From: Achromobacter deleyi
GTDB taxonomy: Bacteria > Pseudomonadota > Gammaproteobacteria > Burkholderiales > Burkholderiaceae_B
Reading direction: 5' to 3'
Assembly: GCF_902859705.1 (NCBI RefSeq)
Contig: NZ_CADIJO010000001.1
Coordinates: 519,543 to 583,542, forward strand
Length of the DNA stretch: 64,000 bases
Made by a program: the position numbers and the translations under genes. Of the stretch, positions 36,164-45,838 are shown in pieces (position 1 is the first letter of the stretch; the number at the start of each line of letters is the position of its first letter). Below the pieces are notes generated by a model. The model searched no databases, was not told the DNA's origin, and saw only the letters and a list, made by a program, of their open reading frames with translations.

Positions 36164-37153
36164 ATGTACGCTCAACTCGTCGAAACCGGCGTCAAGCAGG
36201 TCAAGACCGCGGACCAGCTCGAAGGCCCGGAACAGACGTTCCAGCGCCGCATCGACGATGGCGTGCGGATCGAGGCCAAGGACTGGATGCCCGAGGCCTA
36301 CCGCAAGACGCTGGTGCGCCAGATCTCGCAGCACGCGCACTCTGAAATCGTCGGCATGCTGCCCGAAGGCAACTGGATCACCCGCGCGCCGTCGCTCAAG
36401 CGCAAGGCCATCCTTCTGGCCAAGGTGCAGGACGAAGCCGGCCACGGGCTGTACCTGTACAGCGCCGCCGAAACCCTGGGCGTGTCGCGCGACGACCTGA
36501 TCGACGACCTGCATGCCGGCCGCGCCAAGTACTCCAGCATCTTCAATTACCCCACGCTCAGCTGGGCCGATATCGGCATGATCGGCTGGCTGGTCGACGG
36601 CTCGGCCATCATCAACCAGATCCCGCTGTGCCGCTGTTCGTACGGCCCGTACGCGCGGGCCATGGTGCGCGTCTGTAAGGAAGAGTCCTTTCACCAGCGC
36701 CAGGGCTATGACCTGCTGATGCAGATGTGCCTGCACGGCACGCCCGAACAGAAGGCGATGGTGCAGGACTCCCTGAACCGCTGGTGGTGGCCGGCGCTGA
36801 TGATGTTCGGCCCCTCTGATGCCGACTCGCCCAACAGCGCCCAGTCGATGGCCTGGAAGATCAAGCTCTTCTCCAACGACGAACTGCGCCAGAAGATGGT
36901 CGACCAGACCGTGCCGCAGGCCGAATTCCTGGGCCTGACCGTGCCGGATCCCGAACTGAAGTGGAACGCCGAACGCGGCCACTACGACTTCGGCGAAATC
37001 GACTGGTCCGAGTTCTATGCGGTGCTCAAGGGCAACGGCCCCTGCAACCGCGAGCGCCTGGCCGCGCGCGTCAAGGCGCACGAAGACGGCGCCTGGGTGC
37101 GCGACGCGCTGGTCGCCTACGCCGACAAGCAGGCCGAACGCAAGGCTGCCTGA
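36164..37153 (+). CDS. paaA: Phenylacetyl-CoA 1,2-epoxidase subunit A (catalytic)
   Basis: 329 aa from ATG 36164 (AAGGAGA upstream). Catalytic subunit of the di-iron monooxygenase that epoxidises the ring of phenylacetyl-CoA. Iron-ligand helices include [16 protein letters not shown] and [16 protein letters not shown] (ExxH motifs). It is the first gene of paaABCDE, with PaaB, C and E as partners. Confidence 0.97.
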   Translation: MYAQLVETGVKQVKTADQLEGPEQTFQRRIDDGVRIEAKDWMPEAYRKTLVRQISQHAHSEIVGMLPEGNWITRAPSLKRKAILLAKVQDEAGHGLYLYSAAETLGVSRDDLIDDLHAGRAKYSSIFNYPTLSWADIGMIGWLVDGSAIINQIPLCRCSYGPYARAMVRVCKEESFHQRQGYDLLMQMCLHGTPEQKAMVQDSLNRWWWPALMMFGPSDADSPNSAQSMAWKIKLFSNDELRQKMVDQTVPQAEFLGLTVPDPELKWNAERGHYDFGEIDWSEFYAVLKGNGPCNRERLAARVKAHEDGAWVRDALVAYADKQAERKAA

Positions 37154-37239
37154 ACCTGGCCGGGCCCCGGCCCGGCACTGCCACTCCATCACTTATTCAT
37201 ACCCGGGCGCCGCGCGCCCGGCATTCGAGGATATCCATC

Positions 37240-37524
37240 ATGAGCAAAGACTGGCCTCTGTGGGAAGTGTTCATCCGCAGCCAGCACGGCCTGGCGCACA
37301 AGCACGTGGGCAGCCTGCACGCCCCCGATGCGGAAATGGCGATCAACCACGCCCGCGACGTCTACACGCGCCGCAACGAAGGCCTGAGCATCTGGGTCGT
37401 GCGCGCCGCCGACATCTCGGCCAGCAGCCCCGGCGACAAGGACCCGTTGTTCGAGCCGGCCAACAGCAAGGTCTACCGGCATCCGACGTTTTTCCCGATG
37501 CCCGAAGAAATCAAGCACATGTAA
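37240..37524 (+). CDS. paaB: Phenylacetyl-CoA epoxidase subunit B
   Basis: 94 aa from ATG 37240. The small subunit shows the PaaB pattern WEVFIRSQHGLAHKHVGSLH and ends with the VYRHPTFFPMPEEIKHM block. It helps assemble the PaaAC complex. It sits 86 bases after paaA and 15 before paaC. Confidence 0.96.
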   Translation: MSKDWPLWEVFIRSQHGLAHKHVGSLHAPDAEMAINHARDVYTRRNEGLSIWVVRAADISASSPGDKDPLFEPANSKVYRHPTFFPMPEEIKHM

Positions 37525-37539
37525 GACGGCGGGGGAGAC

Positions 37540-38304
37540 ATGGACAAGACTTTCTTTGAATACCTGCTGCGCCTGGGCGACAGCTCGCTGATCCTGTCGC
37601 AGCGCCTGGGCGCCTGGACCGGGCACGGCCCCATCCTGGAAGAAGACCTGGCGTTGACCAACACCGCGCTGGACCTGCTGGGCCAGGCCCGCATGTGGCT
37701 GACGCTGGCCGGTGAAGTCGAAGGCGCCGGCCGCGACGAAGACGCGCTGGCCTACCTGCGCGACGCCCACCAGTTCCACAACCCGCTGCTGGTCGAACGG
37801 CCCAACGGCAACTACGCCGACACCATGGCGCGCCAGTTCCTGTTCGACGTGTGGCATTACTTCCTGCTGCAGCGCCTGGCCGAATCGTCCGACGAGCGCG
37901 TGGCCGCCATTGCCGCCAAGTCGATCAAAGAGGTCACCTACCACGTGCGGCGCTCGTCCGACATGGTGGTGCGCCTGGGCGACGGCACCGAGGTCAGCCA
38001 TGCGCGCATGCAGGCGGCCCTCGATGACGCCTGGCGTTTCACCGGCGAGCTGTTCGCCGACGATGCGATCGACCAGGACATGGCCGCGCGCGGCATCGGC
38101 TGTGAACTGGCTGCCCTGCGCGGCCCCTGGGACCAGCACGTGCGCGAAGTGCTGCAGGAAGCCACCCTGACGGTGCCCGACGCCGCGGCCGCGGACCACC
38201 TGGCGTATCGCGGCGGCCGGCAAGGCAAGCACACCGAAGAGCTGGGCTACGTGCTGGCCGAGATGCAGTTCCTGCCGCGCGCCTATCCGGGAGCCACCTG
38301 GTGA
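37540..38304 (+). CDS. paaC: Phenylacetyl-CoA epoxidase structural subunit C
   Basis: 254 aa. Ferritin-like, non-catalytic partner of PaaA; LRLGDSSLILSQRLGAWTGH and TNTALDLLGQARMWL are typical. The stop overlaps the GTG start of paaD (GTGA). Confidence 0.96.
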   Translation: MDKTFFEYLLRLGDSSLILSQRLGAWTGHGPILEEDLALTNTALDLLGQARMWLTLAGEVEGAGRDEDALAYLRDAHQFHNPLLVERPNGNYADTMARQFLFDVWHYFLLQRLAESSDERVAAIAAKSIKEVTYHVRRSSDMVVRLGDGTEVSHARMQAALDDAWRFTGELFADDAIDQDMAARGIGCELAALRGPWDQHVREVLQEATLTVPDAAAADHLAYRGGRQGKHTEELGYVLAEMQFLPRAYPGATW

Positions 38305-38807
38305 ACGCGCTGGCGCCCGTGTCCATCGACCAGGTCTACGCCTGGCTGCAGGAGGTCCCCGATCCGGAGATCCCCGTGCTGTCGGTGGTCGACCTGGGCG
38401 TGGTGCGCGAGGTGTCCTGGGACGGGCAGGCCTGTGTGGTCGTCATCACGCCTACCTATTCAGGCTGCCCCGCGATGCGCGAGATCACCGAAGACATCCG
38501 CCAGGTCCTGGCGCGCCATGGCATTGGCGAAGTCCACGTGCAGACCCGCCTGTCGCCTGCCTGGACCACCGACTGGATGAGCGAAAAAGGGCGCGCCGCG
38601 CTCAAGGGCTACGGCATCGCCGCGCCCGCGCAGCAGGCCATCGATATCTCGGGCATCAGCCGGCGCGCCGCCGGCCCGGCCATCGAGTGCCCGCGCTGCG
38701 GTTCGCGCGATACGCGCCTGGTCAGCAATTTCGGCTCGACGTCGTGCAAGGCGCTGTATCGCTGCGTCGCCTGCCGCGAGCCCTTCGATTATTTCAAGAC
38801 TCACTGA
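38301..38807 (+). CDS. paaD: PaaD, Fe-S assembly factor for the epoxidase
   Basis: 168 aa from GTG 38301. N-terminal MIP18/DUF59-type domain (VPDPEIPVLSVVDLGVVREV; TPTYSGCPAM) and a C-terminal zinc-ribbon-like CPRCGS...CVAC. Thought to help mature the Fe-S cluster of PaaE. It overlaps paaC by 4 bases. Confidence 0.94.
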   Translation: MNALAPVSIDQVYAWLQEVPDPEIPVLSVVDLGVVREVSWDGQACVVVITPTYSGCPAMREITEDIRQVLARHGIGEVHVQTRLSPAWTTDWMSEKGRAALKGYGIAAPAQQAIDISGISRRAAGPAIECPRCGSRDTRLVSNFGSTSCKALYRCVACREPFDYFKTH

Positions 38808-38819
38808 GCGTGGTTTCCC

Positions 38820-39908
38820 ATGAGCCTGAACCAATTCCATTCCCTGAAGGTGGCCTCGGTGGCGCGCAACACGCGCGACGCGGTGGTCGTCACCTTTGAC
38901 CTGCCCGACACGCTGGCCGATGAATTCGCCTTCCTGCCCGGGCAATACCTGACGCTGCGCACGCAGTTGAACGGCGAAGAACTGCGCCGCTCGTATTCGA
39001 TCTGTTCGGCGCCGCGCGACAAGCTCTTGCGCGTGGCCATCAAGAAAGTCGACGAAGGCGCGTTTTCCAGCTGGGCCAACCATGAACTGCAACCGGGCCA
39101 GACGCTGGAAGTGATGGCGCCGGCGGGCAACTTCACCGTCGACTTTTCGCCCGAGAACGCGCGCCACTACGTGGCCTTCGCGGTGGGCAGCGGCATCACG
39201 CCGGTGTTCTCGCTGGTCAAGACCGCGCTGTCGACCGAGCCCGACAGCAAGTTCACGCTGTTCTTCGGCAACCGCGCGTCGTCGGCCGTGCTGTTTCGCG
39301 AAGAAATCGAAGACCTGAAGAACCTGTACATGGAACGGTTCTCGCTGGTCTATGTGATGAGCCGCGAAACCCAGGACATCGAACTCTTCAATGGCCGCCT
39401 GGATGGCGACAAGGTCGACCAGCTGATGTCGGCCTGGATGAGCCCCGAGGATATCGATTACGCTTTTGTGTGCGGTCCGCAGACCATGACCGAAAGCGTG
39501 GTCGAACGTCTGCAGGCTCGCGGCATCCCGAAGGCGAACATCAAGTTCGAGCTGTTCGGCGCGCCCAAGGGCCCGCGTGCGCTGCGCACCGGGCAGGAAG
39601 CCCGCCAGGCCCCCGGCAAGGGGCAATGCGAGGTGACCGTGGTGCAGGACGGCCACAGCCGCAAGTTCGTCATCGACAAGAACAAGGACAGCGTGCTGGA
39701 TTCGGCGCTGGCGCAAGGTATCGAGCTGCCGTATTCGTGCAAGGGCGGGGTGTGTTCCACCTGCCGCTGCAAGGTGGTGGAAGGCGAAGTCGACATGGAT
39801 GCCAACTTCGCCCTCGAAGATTACGAGGTGGCTCGGGGCTTCATCCTGAGCTGCCAGAGCTTTCCGGTCAGCGACCGCCTGGTCATCGATTTCGACCAGG
39901 AAACCTGA
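38820..39908 (+). CDS. paaE: Phenylacetyl-CoA epoxidase reductase subunit E
   Basis: 362 aa. Passes NADPH electrons to PaaA. The order is FAD-binding domain (RRSYSICSAP), NAD-binding domain (about residues 110-225) and C-terminal plant-type 2Fe-2S ferredoxin with CKGGVCSTCRC plus a later cysteine (LSCQSF). It ends the paaABCDE set and lies 72 bases before paaN. Confidence 0.96.
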   Translation: MSLNQFHSLKVASVARNTRDAVVVTFDLPDTLADEFAFLPGQYLTLRTQLNGEELRRSYSICSAPRDKLLRVAIKKVDEGAFSSWANHELQPGQTLEVMAPAGNFTVDFSPENARHYVAFAVGSGITPVFSLVKTALSTEPDSKFTLFFGNRASSAVLFREEIEDLKNLYMERFSLVYVMSRETQDIELFNGRLDGDKVDQLMSAWMSPEDIDYAFVCGPQTMTESVVERLQARGIPKANIKFELFGAPKGPRALRTGQEARQAPGKGQCEVTVVQDGHSRKFVIDKNKDSVLDSALAQGIELPYSCKGGVCSTCRCKVVEGEVDMDANFALEDYEVARGFILSCQSFPVSDRLVIDFDQET

Positions 39909-39980
39909 CCGCCGCGAGACAAGTCATCGGTTCCGGCCGGTCTGGCCGGGCAGAGAATATTCAATATTTGGAGAGACGCA

Positions 39981-41645
39981 GTGTCCCAGAAATTCTTCGA
40001 ACGCCATCAAGCCCTGCTGGAACAGGCCCTGGCCGCCGCCTCGCTGCGCGGCTACTGGAGCCCGTTTGCCGAATCCCCCAGCCCCCGCAACTACGGCGAA
40101 ACCGCCAACGATGACGGCCGCGCCGCCTTCGAAGCGTTTCAGGGCAAGCCGTTTCCGCTGACGCAGCACGATGCCGACGGCACCGTGGGCGGCGAAAAGT
40201 CCCCCTACGGTTTCGACCTGGGCATCACCTATCCCCACGTGCCGGCCCCCAAGCTGGTCGCGGCCGCCAAGCGTGCGCTGGCAGACTGGCGCCGTGCCGG
40301 CCCGCAGGCCTGGGTGGGCGTGTCGCTCGAGATCCTGGCCCGCCTGAACAAGCTCAGCTTCGAGATGGCCTACGCGGTGCAGCACACCACCGGCCAGGGC
40401 TTCATGATGGCCTTCCAGGCCGGCGGCCCGCACGCGCAGGATCGCGGCTTTGAAGCCGTGGTGTATGCCTGGCAGGAAATGTCGCGCATTCCCGGCGTGG
40501 CCATCTGGGAAAAGCCGCAGGGCAAGAACGAGCCGATCCGCATGGAAAAGCACTTCACCGTGGTGCCGCGCGGCGTGGCCCTGGTGATCGGCTGCTCGAC
40601 CTTCCCGACCTGGAACGGCTACCCCGGCCTGTTCGCCAGCCTGGCCACCGGCAACACCGTCATCGTCAAGCCGCACCCCGGCGCGATCCTGCCGCTGGCG
40701 CTCACCGTGAAGGTGGCGCGCGAAGTGCTGCAGGAAGCCGGTTTCGATCCCGACGTGGTGCAGCTGGCCGCGCATGCCGCCGACGAAGACACCGCCCGTC
40801 AACTGGCGCTGGACCCGGCCGTCAAGATCATCGACTTCACCGGCAGCACCGCCAACGGCGACTGGCTCGAGAACAACGCCCGCCAGGCGCTGGTCTACAC
40901 CGAGAAGGCTGGCGTCAACCAGGTCATCATTGATTCGGCCGCCGACCTGAAGGGCGTGGCGCGCAACCTGGCGTTCTCGCTGGCCCTGTATTCGGGCCAG
41001 ATGTGCACGGCGCCGCAGAACATCTACGTGCCGCGCGACGGCATCCAGACGCCGGAAGGCCGGGTCAGCTTTGATGAGGTTGCCGCCGCTCTGGGCGCCG
41101 CGGTCGACAAGCTGGGCGCCGACGCCGCCAAGGCTGTGGAACTGACCGGCGCGATCCAGAACGAAGGCATCGTGGAACGCATCGAAAAGGCCCGTGCGCT
41201 GGGCATGCCCGTGGTGGCCGACAGCCGCACGCTGGTACACCCGCAGTTCGAGAATGCCCGCGTGCGCACGCCGCTGGTGTTGCGCACCGAAGCCGGTAAC
41301 GCGGCCATCAGCCAGGAATGGTTCGGCCCGATCGCCTTCGTGGTGGCCACGGATTCCACCGCGCACAGCATCCAGCTGGCGCGCGACAGCGTGATCCAGC
41401 ACGGCGCCTTGTCGCTGTCGGCCTACACCACCAACAACGAGGTGGCTGAACAGGTGCAGGACGCCGCCGAAGAATCCGGCGTGTCGCTGTCGTTGAACCT
41501 GACGGGCGCGGTCTTCGTCAACCAGACGGCCGCCTTCAGCGATTTCCACGGCACCGGCGCCAACCCGGCCGCCAATGCGGCGCTGTCCGACACGGCCTTC
41601 GTGTCGAACCGCTTCCGCGTGGTGCAGACCCGCCGTCACATCTAA
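39981..41645 (+). CDS. paaN: PaaN, aldehyde dehydrogenase of phenylacetate ring cleavage
   Basis: 554 aa from GTG 39981 (TTTGGAGAG upstream). Aldehyde-dehydrogenase fold with nucleophile cysteine C342 in SGQMCTAPQN, and FTGSTANGDWLENNA for the cofactor region. It should oxidise the semialdehyde made after oxepin-CoA ring opening. Unlike PaaZ it lacks the MaoC-like hydratase domain, so ring opening needs a separate enzyme not in this window. It follows paaE and precedes paaG by 15 bases. Confidence 0.92.
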   Translation: MSQKFFERHQALLEQALAAASLRGYWSPFAESPSPRNYGETANDDGRAAFEAFQGKPFPLTQHDADGTVGGEKSPYGFDLGITYPHVPAPKLVAAAKRALADWRRAGPQAWVGVSLEILARLNKLSFEMAYAVQHTTGQGFMMAFQAGGPHAQDRGFEAVVYAWQEMSRIPGVAIWEKPQGKNEPIRMEKHFTVVPRGVALVIGCSTFPTWNGYPGLFASLATGNTVIVKPHPGAILPLALTVKVAREVLQEAGFDPDVVQLAAHAADEDTARQLALDPAVKIIDFTGSTANGDWLENNARQALVYTEKAGVNQVIIDSAADLKGVARNLAFSLALYSGQMCTAPQNIYVPRDGIQTPEGRVSFDEVAAALGAAVDKLGADAAKAVELTGAIQNEGIVERIEKARALGMPVVADSRTLVHPQFENARVRTPLVLRTEAGNAAISQEWFGPIAFVVATDSTAHSIQLARDSVIQHGALSLSAYTTNNEVAEQVQDAAEESGVSLSLNLTGAVFVNQTAAFSDFHGTGANPAANAALSDTAFVSNRFRVVQTRRHI

Positions 41646-41660
41646 GCGGCGGACCCGGAC

Positions 41661-42449
41661 ATGAACTATCAAGACATCCAGTTCGAACTCGCCAACGGCA
41701 TTGCGCGCCTGACGCTGAACCGCCCGGACAAGCTCAACAGCTTCACCGCCAACATGCACGGCGAAGTCGCCCACGCCCTGACGCGCGTCGAAACGGAAGG
41801 CGCGCGCGTGCTGGTGCTGACCGGCGCCGGCCGCGGCTTTTGCGCCGGCCAGGACCTGAGCGAGCGCAAGCCCGCGCCGGACGGCACGCCGCCCGACCTG
41901 GGCGAGACCGTCGACAAGTTCTACGGCCCGCTGGTGCGCCGCCTGAACGCCTTGCCCTTGCCCGTCGTGGTGGGAGTCAACGGCGTGGCGGCGGGGGCGG
42001 GCGCCAACCTGGCATTCGCGGGCGACATCGTCATCGCCAAGGAATCGGCCAACTTCATCCAGTCGTTCTGCAAGCTGGGCCTGATCCCCGACACGGGCGG
42101 CACGTTCGTCCTGCCGCGCCTGGTGGGACGTGCCCGCGCGATGGGGCTGGCAATGCTGGGCGACAAGCTCAGCGCGCGCCAGGCCGAAGCCTGGGGCCTG
42201 ATCTGGCAATGCGTGGCCGACGATGCGTTCGACGCCACGCTCGATCAGCTGGCGCAGCATTTCTCGCGCGCCCCGACCAAGGGCCTGGCCTTTACCAAGC
42301 GGGCCTTGCAGGCCAGCCTGGGCAACGACCTGGCGACCCAGCTGGACCTGGAACGCGACATGATGCGCGAACTGGGCCGCAGCGCCGATTACGCCGAAGG
42401 CGTGGCGGCCTTCCTGGGCAAACGCGAACCGCAGTTCAAGGGGCAATGA
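41661..42449 (+). CDS. paaG: 2-(1,2-epoxy-1,2-dihydrophenyl)acetyl-CoA isomerase
   Basis: 262 aa crotonase-fold enzyme turning the ring epoxide into oxepin-CoA. Crotonase landmarks: FCAGQDLSERK (oxyanion loop) and VNGVAAGAGANLAFAGDIVIA, then CKLGLIPDTGGTFVLPRLVG. The LIPDTGG aspartate is the PaaG-type acid/base residue. The stop overlaps the paaI start codons. Confidence 0.94.
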   Translation: MNYQDIQFELANGIARLTLNRPDKLNSFTANMHGEVAHALTRVETEGARVLVLTGAGRGFCAGQDLSERKPAPDGTPPDLGETVDKFYGPLVRRLNALPLPVVVGVNGVAAGAGANLAFAGDIVIAKESANFIQSFCKLGLIPDTGGTFVLPRLVGRARAMGLAMLGDKLSARQAEAWGLIWQCVADDAFDATLDQLAQHFSRAPTKGLAFTKRALQASLGNDLATQLDLERDMMRELGRSADYAEGVAAFLGKREPQFKGQ

Positions 42450-42919
42450 TGAGCACGCACGTTCCGCCCGTCGAGGCGCCGGCCGATCCCCAGGAACTGG
42501 CGCAGGCCGTGGGCACGGTGATGTATGCCGGCGACGCCGCGTCGCAAGGCCTGGACATGAAGGTCGAGGAAATGGCGCCGGGCTACGCCCGCCTGACCAT
42601 GCGGGTGCGTCCCGACATGCTCAACGGCCACAAGACCTGCCACGGCGGCTTCATCTTCGCCCTGGCCGACAGCGCCTTTGCCTTTTCCTGCAATTCGCGC
42701 AACGTCAGCACCGTGGCCTCGGGCTGCACCATCGACTACCTGGCGCCCGGCTTCGAAGGCGACCTGCTGACGGCGGTGGCGCAAGAGCGTTCGCTGGCCG
42801 GCCGCACCGGCGTCTACGACGTCACCGTGACCAACCAGGATGGCCGCAACGTCGCGTTGTTCCGCGGCCGTTCGTACCGGATCAAGGGGCAGATCGTCGG
42901 CACGCCGGCTGAAGGCTGA
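42449..42919 (+). CDS. paaI: Hydroxyphenylacetyl-CoA thioesterase PaaI
   Basis: 156 aa from ATG 42449; ATG 42446 is adjacent but sits too close to AAGGGG. Hot-dog thioesterase with active-site segment NGHKTCHGGFIFALADSAFAF-type (given in short: HKTCHGGFIF). It releases CoA from dead-end intermediates. It shares ATGATGA with paaG. Confidence 0.94.
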   Translation: MSTHVPPVEAPADPQELAQAVGTVMYAGDAASQGLDMKVEEMAPGYARLTMRVRPDMLNGHKTCHGGFIFALADSAFAFSCNSRNVSTVASGCTIDYLAPGFEGDLLTAVAQERSLAGRTGVYDVTVTNQDGRNVALFRGRSYRIKGQIVGTPAEG

Positions 42920-43021
42920 ACCCGCCCATCCCCCCAAGACAAGGCCGCCGGACGAGGCGCGCGCGGAGCGAATCCGCGCCGCCCGGACCGGCGTAAAGAG
43001 AATTCCAGGAGAGAGATAACC

Positions 43022-44338
43022 ATGTCCAACACCATGAGCAAGCCGGGGCTGGACCCCATCGAGCATGCCAGCCAGGACGAACTGCGGGCGCTGCAGCTGC
43101 AACGCCTGAAGTGGTCGGTCAAGCATGCCTACGACAATGTGCCGCACTACAAGAAGGCCTTTGACGAGGCCGGCGTGCATCCGGACGACCTGAAGCAGCT
43201 GTCCGACATTGCCAAGTTCCCGTTCACCACCAAGAAAGAACTGCGCGAGAACTATCCGTTCGGCATGTTCGCCGTGCCGCGCGAGCGCATCTCGCGCATC
43301 CACGCGTCCAGCGGCACGACCGGCAAGCCCACGGTGGTCGGTTACACCAAGAGCGACCTGGACAACTGGGCCAACCTGGTGGCGCGCTCGATCCGTGCGG
43401 CTGGCGGCAAGCCCGGCGATACGGTGCACGTGGCCTACGGCTACGGCCTGTTCACGGGCGGCCTGGGCGCGCATTACGGCGCCGAGCGGCTGGGATGCAC
43501 GGTCATCCCGATGTCGGGCGGACAGACTGAAAAGCAGGTGCAGCTGATCAACGATTTCCGTCCGGACATCATCATGGTCACGCCCTCCTATTTCTGCAAT
43601 ATTCTCGAAGAACAGCGTCGCCAGGGCATTGATCCGCGTCAAAGTTCGCTGCGCATCGGCATCTTCGGCGCCGAACCCTGGACCGGCCAGATGCGCGCCG
43701 ACATCGAAGCCGAAGCCGGCATCGACGCCGTCGACATCTACGGCCTGTCCGAAGTGATGGGCCCCGGCGTGGCCAGCGAGTGCGTCGAAACCAAGGACGG
43801 CCCGGTCGTCTGGGAAGACCATTTCTACGCCGAGATCATCAATCCGGACACGGGCGAGCCCGTCGCGGACGGCGAGCCGGGCGAACTGGTCTTCACCTCG
43901 CTCACCAAGGAAGCGATGCCCATCATCCGCTACCGCACCCGCGACCTGACGCGCCTGTTGCCGCCCACCGCGCGCAGCATGCGCCGCATCGGCAAGATCA
44001 CCGGCCGCAGTGACGACATGCTGATCGTGCGCGGCGTGAACATGTTCCCGACGCAGGTCGAAGAACTGGTCCTGAAGATCGCGCAACTGGCGCCGCACTA
44101 CCAACTGGTGCTGTCGCGCTCGGGCAATATGGACGAGCTCGAGATCCTGACCGAAGTGCGCGCCGAATTCTCGACCCTGTCGGATGCGGAACGCGCCGCC
44201 CTGGGCAAGCAATTGCAGCATGCGGTCAAGACGCACATCGGCGTCAGCGCCCGCATCCAGGTGTCGGAATCGGGCCATGTCGAACGCACCTTGACGGGCA
44301 AGGCCCGCCGCGTGATCGACAAGCGGCCCAAGGGCTGA
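43022..44338 (+). CDS. paaK: Phenylacetate-CoA ligase
   Basis: 438 aa. Activates phenylacetate to its CoA thioester, the entry step and source of the PaaX inducer. AMP-binding motif SSGTTGKPTVVG, then YGLSEVMGPGVASEC and RTRDLTRLLPP of the adenylate-forming family. It follows paaI after 102 bases (AGGAGAGAG ribosome site) and is the last paa gene, before a bidirectional terminator. Confidence 0.97.
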   Translation: MSNTMSKPGLDPIEHASQDELRALQLQRLKWSVKHAYDNVPHYKKAFDEAGVHPDDLKQLSDIAKFPFTTKKELRENYPFGMFAVPRERISRIHASSGTTGKPTVVGYTKSDLDNWANLVARSIRAAGGKPGDTVHVAYGYGLFTGGLGAHYGAERLGCTVIPMSGGQTEKQVQLINDFRPDIIMVTPSYFCNILEEQRRQGIDPRQSSLRIGIFGAEPWTGQMRADIEAEAGIDAVDIYGLSEVMGPGVASECVETKDGPVVWEDHFYAEIINPDTGEPVADGEPGELVFTSLTKEAMPIIRYRTRDLTRLLPPTARSMRRIGKITGRSDDMLIVRGVNMFPTQVEELVLKIAQLAPHYQLVLSRSGNMDELEILTEVRAEFSTLSDAERAALGKQLQHAVKTHIGVSARIQVSESGHVERTLTGKARRVIDKRPKG

Positions 44339-44394
44339 GGCGGGTGCAGCGTCCCGCGCCGCGCACAGGCGGCGCAGCGACGCTGCTTCGCAAT

Positions 44395-44424
44395 AAAAAA
44401 GGCAGCCATCGCTGCCTTTTTTTT
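44395..44424. terminator. Bidirectional terminator between paaK and the MATE gene
   Basis: GGCAGC-CATC-GCTGCC flanked by six As and eight Ts, serving both convergent transcripts. Confidence 0.93.
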
Positions 44425-44437
44425 GGGCGGGTCCCGC

Positions 44438-45838
44438 CTATTTCGCGACGGTGCGCACGATGTGCCGGTACCAGAAGTGCAGCAGTGCTGCGGACAGCGC
44501 CAACCCCACCATCGCCATCAGCCACATGCTGCCGGCGCCTTGCGGTGAACCCGGCACCAGAACGTTGCGTAGCCCGTCCAGGCCGCCGCGTCCCGGGCCG
44601 AAGCCAAACCACCAGCCGCCGACCAGGCCAACGCCGGCCAGCGCCACCGTCTGCAGCAGCAGCGGCACCACGGCCACCTTGTAGGCCCGCAGCAGGTACG
44701 AGTTGATGCATTGCATCGAGTCGAACAGGTGGAACAGCGGCAGCACCGCCAGCAGCGTGGTGGCGACCGCGGCGACCTGGGGATCGCCCGTGTAGGCGGC
44801 CAGGATCAGCGGCCGGCCGGCCAGCAACACCACCGCCGTCAATAGCGCGCCCATCAGCCCCAGCGCCAGGCCGGCCATGCCGGTGCGATGCGCGTGCGCC
44901 AGATTGCCGGCGCCGATCGCCTGCGCCGTCAGCGCGGCGGTGGCCACCCCCAGCGCCATCGGCATCATGTAGCACAGCGCCGCCAGGTTCGACATGATCT
45001 GGTGGCCGCCGGTGACGTACGTGCCTTCGCGTGCCACCAGCAGCGCCATGAAGGTGAAGGCGGACACTTCCACCAGGTACGAACCGCCCATCGGGATGCC
45101 CAGGCGCAGCAGTTCCTTGAGCGACTTCCAGTCGGGCCGGCCCACGTGCAGGTGGAAGCGGCGGTAGTAGCGGTCATGGGTGACCACCCACAGGCCCAGC
45201 CCCAGGCTCATCCACGAGACGAGCGCGGTGGCCAGCCCGGCGCCAGTGGCGCCCATGGCGGGCAGGCCCAGGTTGCCGTAGATGAACAGCCAGTTGAAGA
45301 AGGCCTTGAAGCCGATGGCGGTCAGGTTGATCGCCATGACCAGCTTGGGGCGCGACACCGACGTGCCCAGCGCGTAGATGGTGCGAAACACCAGGGCGGC
45401 GGGCAGCGCCAGCACCAGTGCGCGCAGGTACGACGCGACGCGGTCGCGCACGGCGGGGTCGACATTGCCCGACATGGACAGCCACAGGTCCGGGAACAGC
45501 ATCAGGATGGCGCCCACCACCGACAGGCCCAGCGCCAGCCAGACGCCCTGGCCCCAGCTGCGGCCGACTTCCAGGTTGTTGCCGGCGCCGAAGTGCTGCG
45601 CCAGGATGGGAATGAGCGCGTGCACGACGCCCATCAGCCCCACGAAAATGGTGATGTAGATAGAGGCGGACAGCGCCATCGCCGCCAGGTCGGTGGCGCT
45701 GGCGTGGCCGGTCATGGCGGTGTCCAGCACGCCGAACGAGATGCCGGCCCACTGGCTGATCAGCACCGGCCAGGCCTGTTTGGCGATGCCGCGCAGGGTG
45801 GCGCCGAAAGAGATCGGCGCCGCGAGGGAAGGGGTCAT
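44438..45838 (-). CDS. MATE-family efflux transporter
   Basis: 466 aa from ATG 45838, with about 12 hydrophobic helices in two halves. MATE signatures: QAWPVLISQWAGISFGVLDTAM at the N-terminus (QWAG...DTAMTGH) and MALGVATAALTAQAIGAGN in the second half. Exports cationic drugs or metabolites using Na+ or H+; the substrate is unknown. It overlaps the upstream glycosyltransferase gene by 4 bases, so the two are co-expressed. Confidence 0.92.
   Translation of the reverse strand: MTPSLAAPISFGATLRGIAKQAWPVLISQWAGISFGVLDTAMTGHASATDLAAMALSASIYITIFVGLMGVVHALIPILAQHFGAGNNLEVGRSWGQGVWLALGLSVVGAILMLFPDLWLSMSGNVDPAVRDRVASYLRALVLALPAALVFRTIYALGTSVSRPKLVMAINLTAIGFKAFFNWLFIYGNLGLPAMGATGAGLATALVSWMSLGLGLWVVTHDRYYRRFHLHVGRPDWKSLKELLRLGIPMGGSYLVEVSAFTFMALLVAREGTYVTGGHQIMSNLAALCYMMPMALGVATAALTAQAIGAGNLAHAHRTGMAGLALGLMGALLTAVVLLAGRPLILAAYTGDPQVAAVATTLLAVLPLFHLFDSMQCINSYLLRAYKVAVVPLLLQTVALAGVGLVGGWWFGFGPGRGGLDGLRNVLVPGSPQGAGSMWLMAMVGLALSAALLHFWYRHIVRTVAK

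Noticed and set aside
39924..42446. An 840-codon open frame on the minus strand
   Set aside because: It lies opposite paaN and paaG; its product is His/Arg/Gly/Gln-rich with no domain. Long antisense frames are expected at this GC content.
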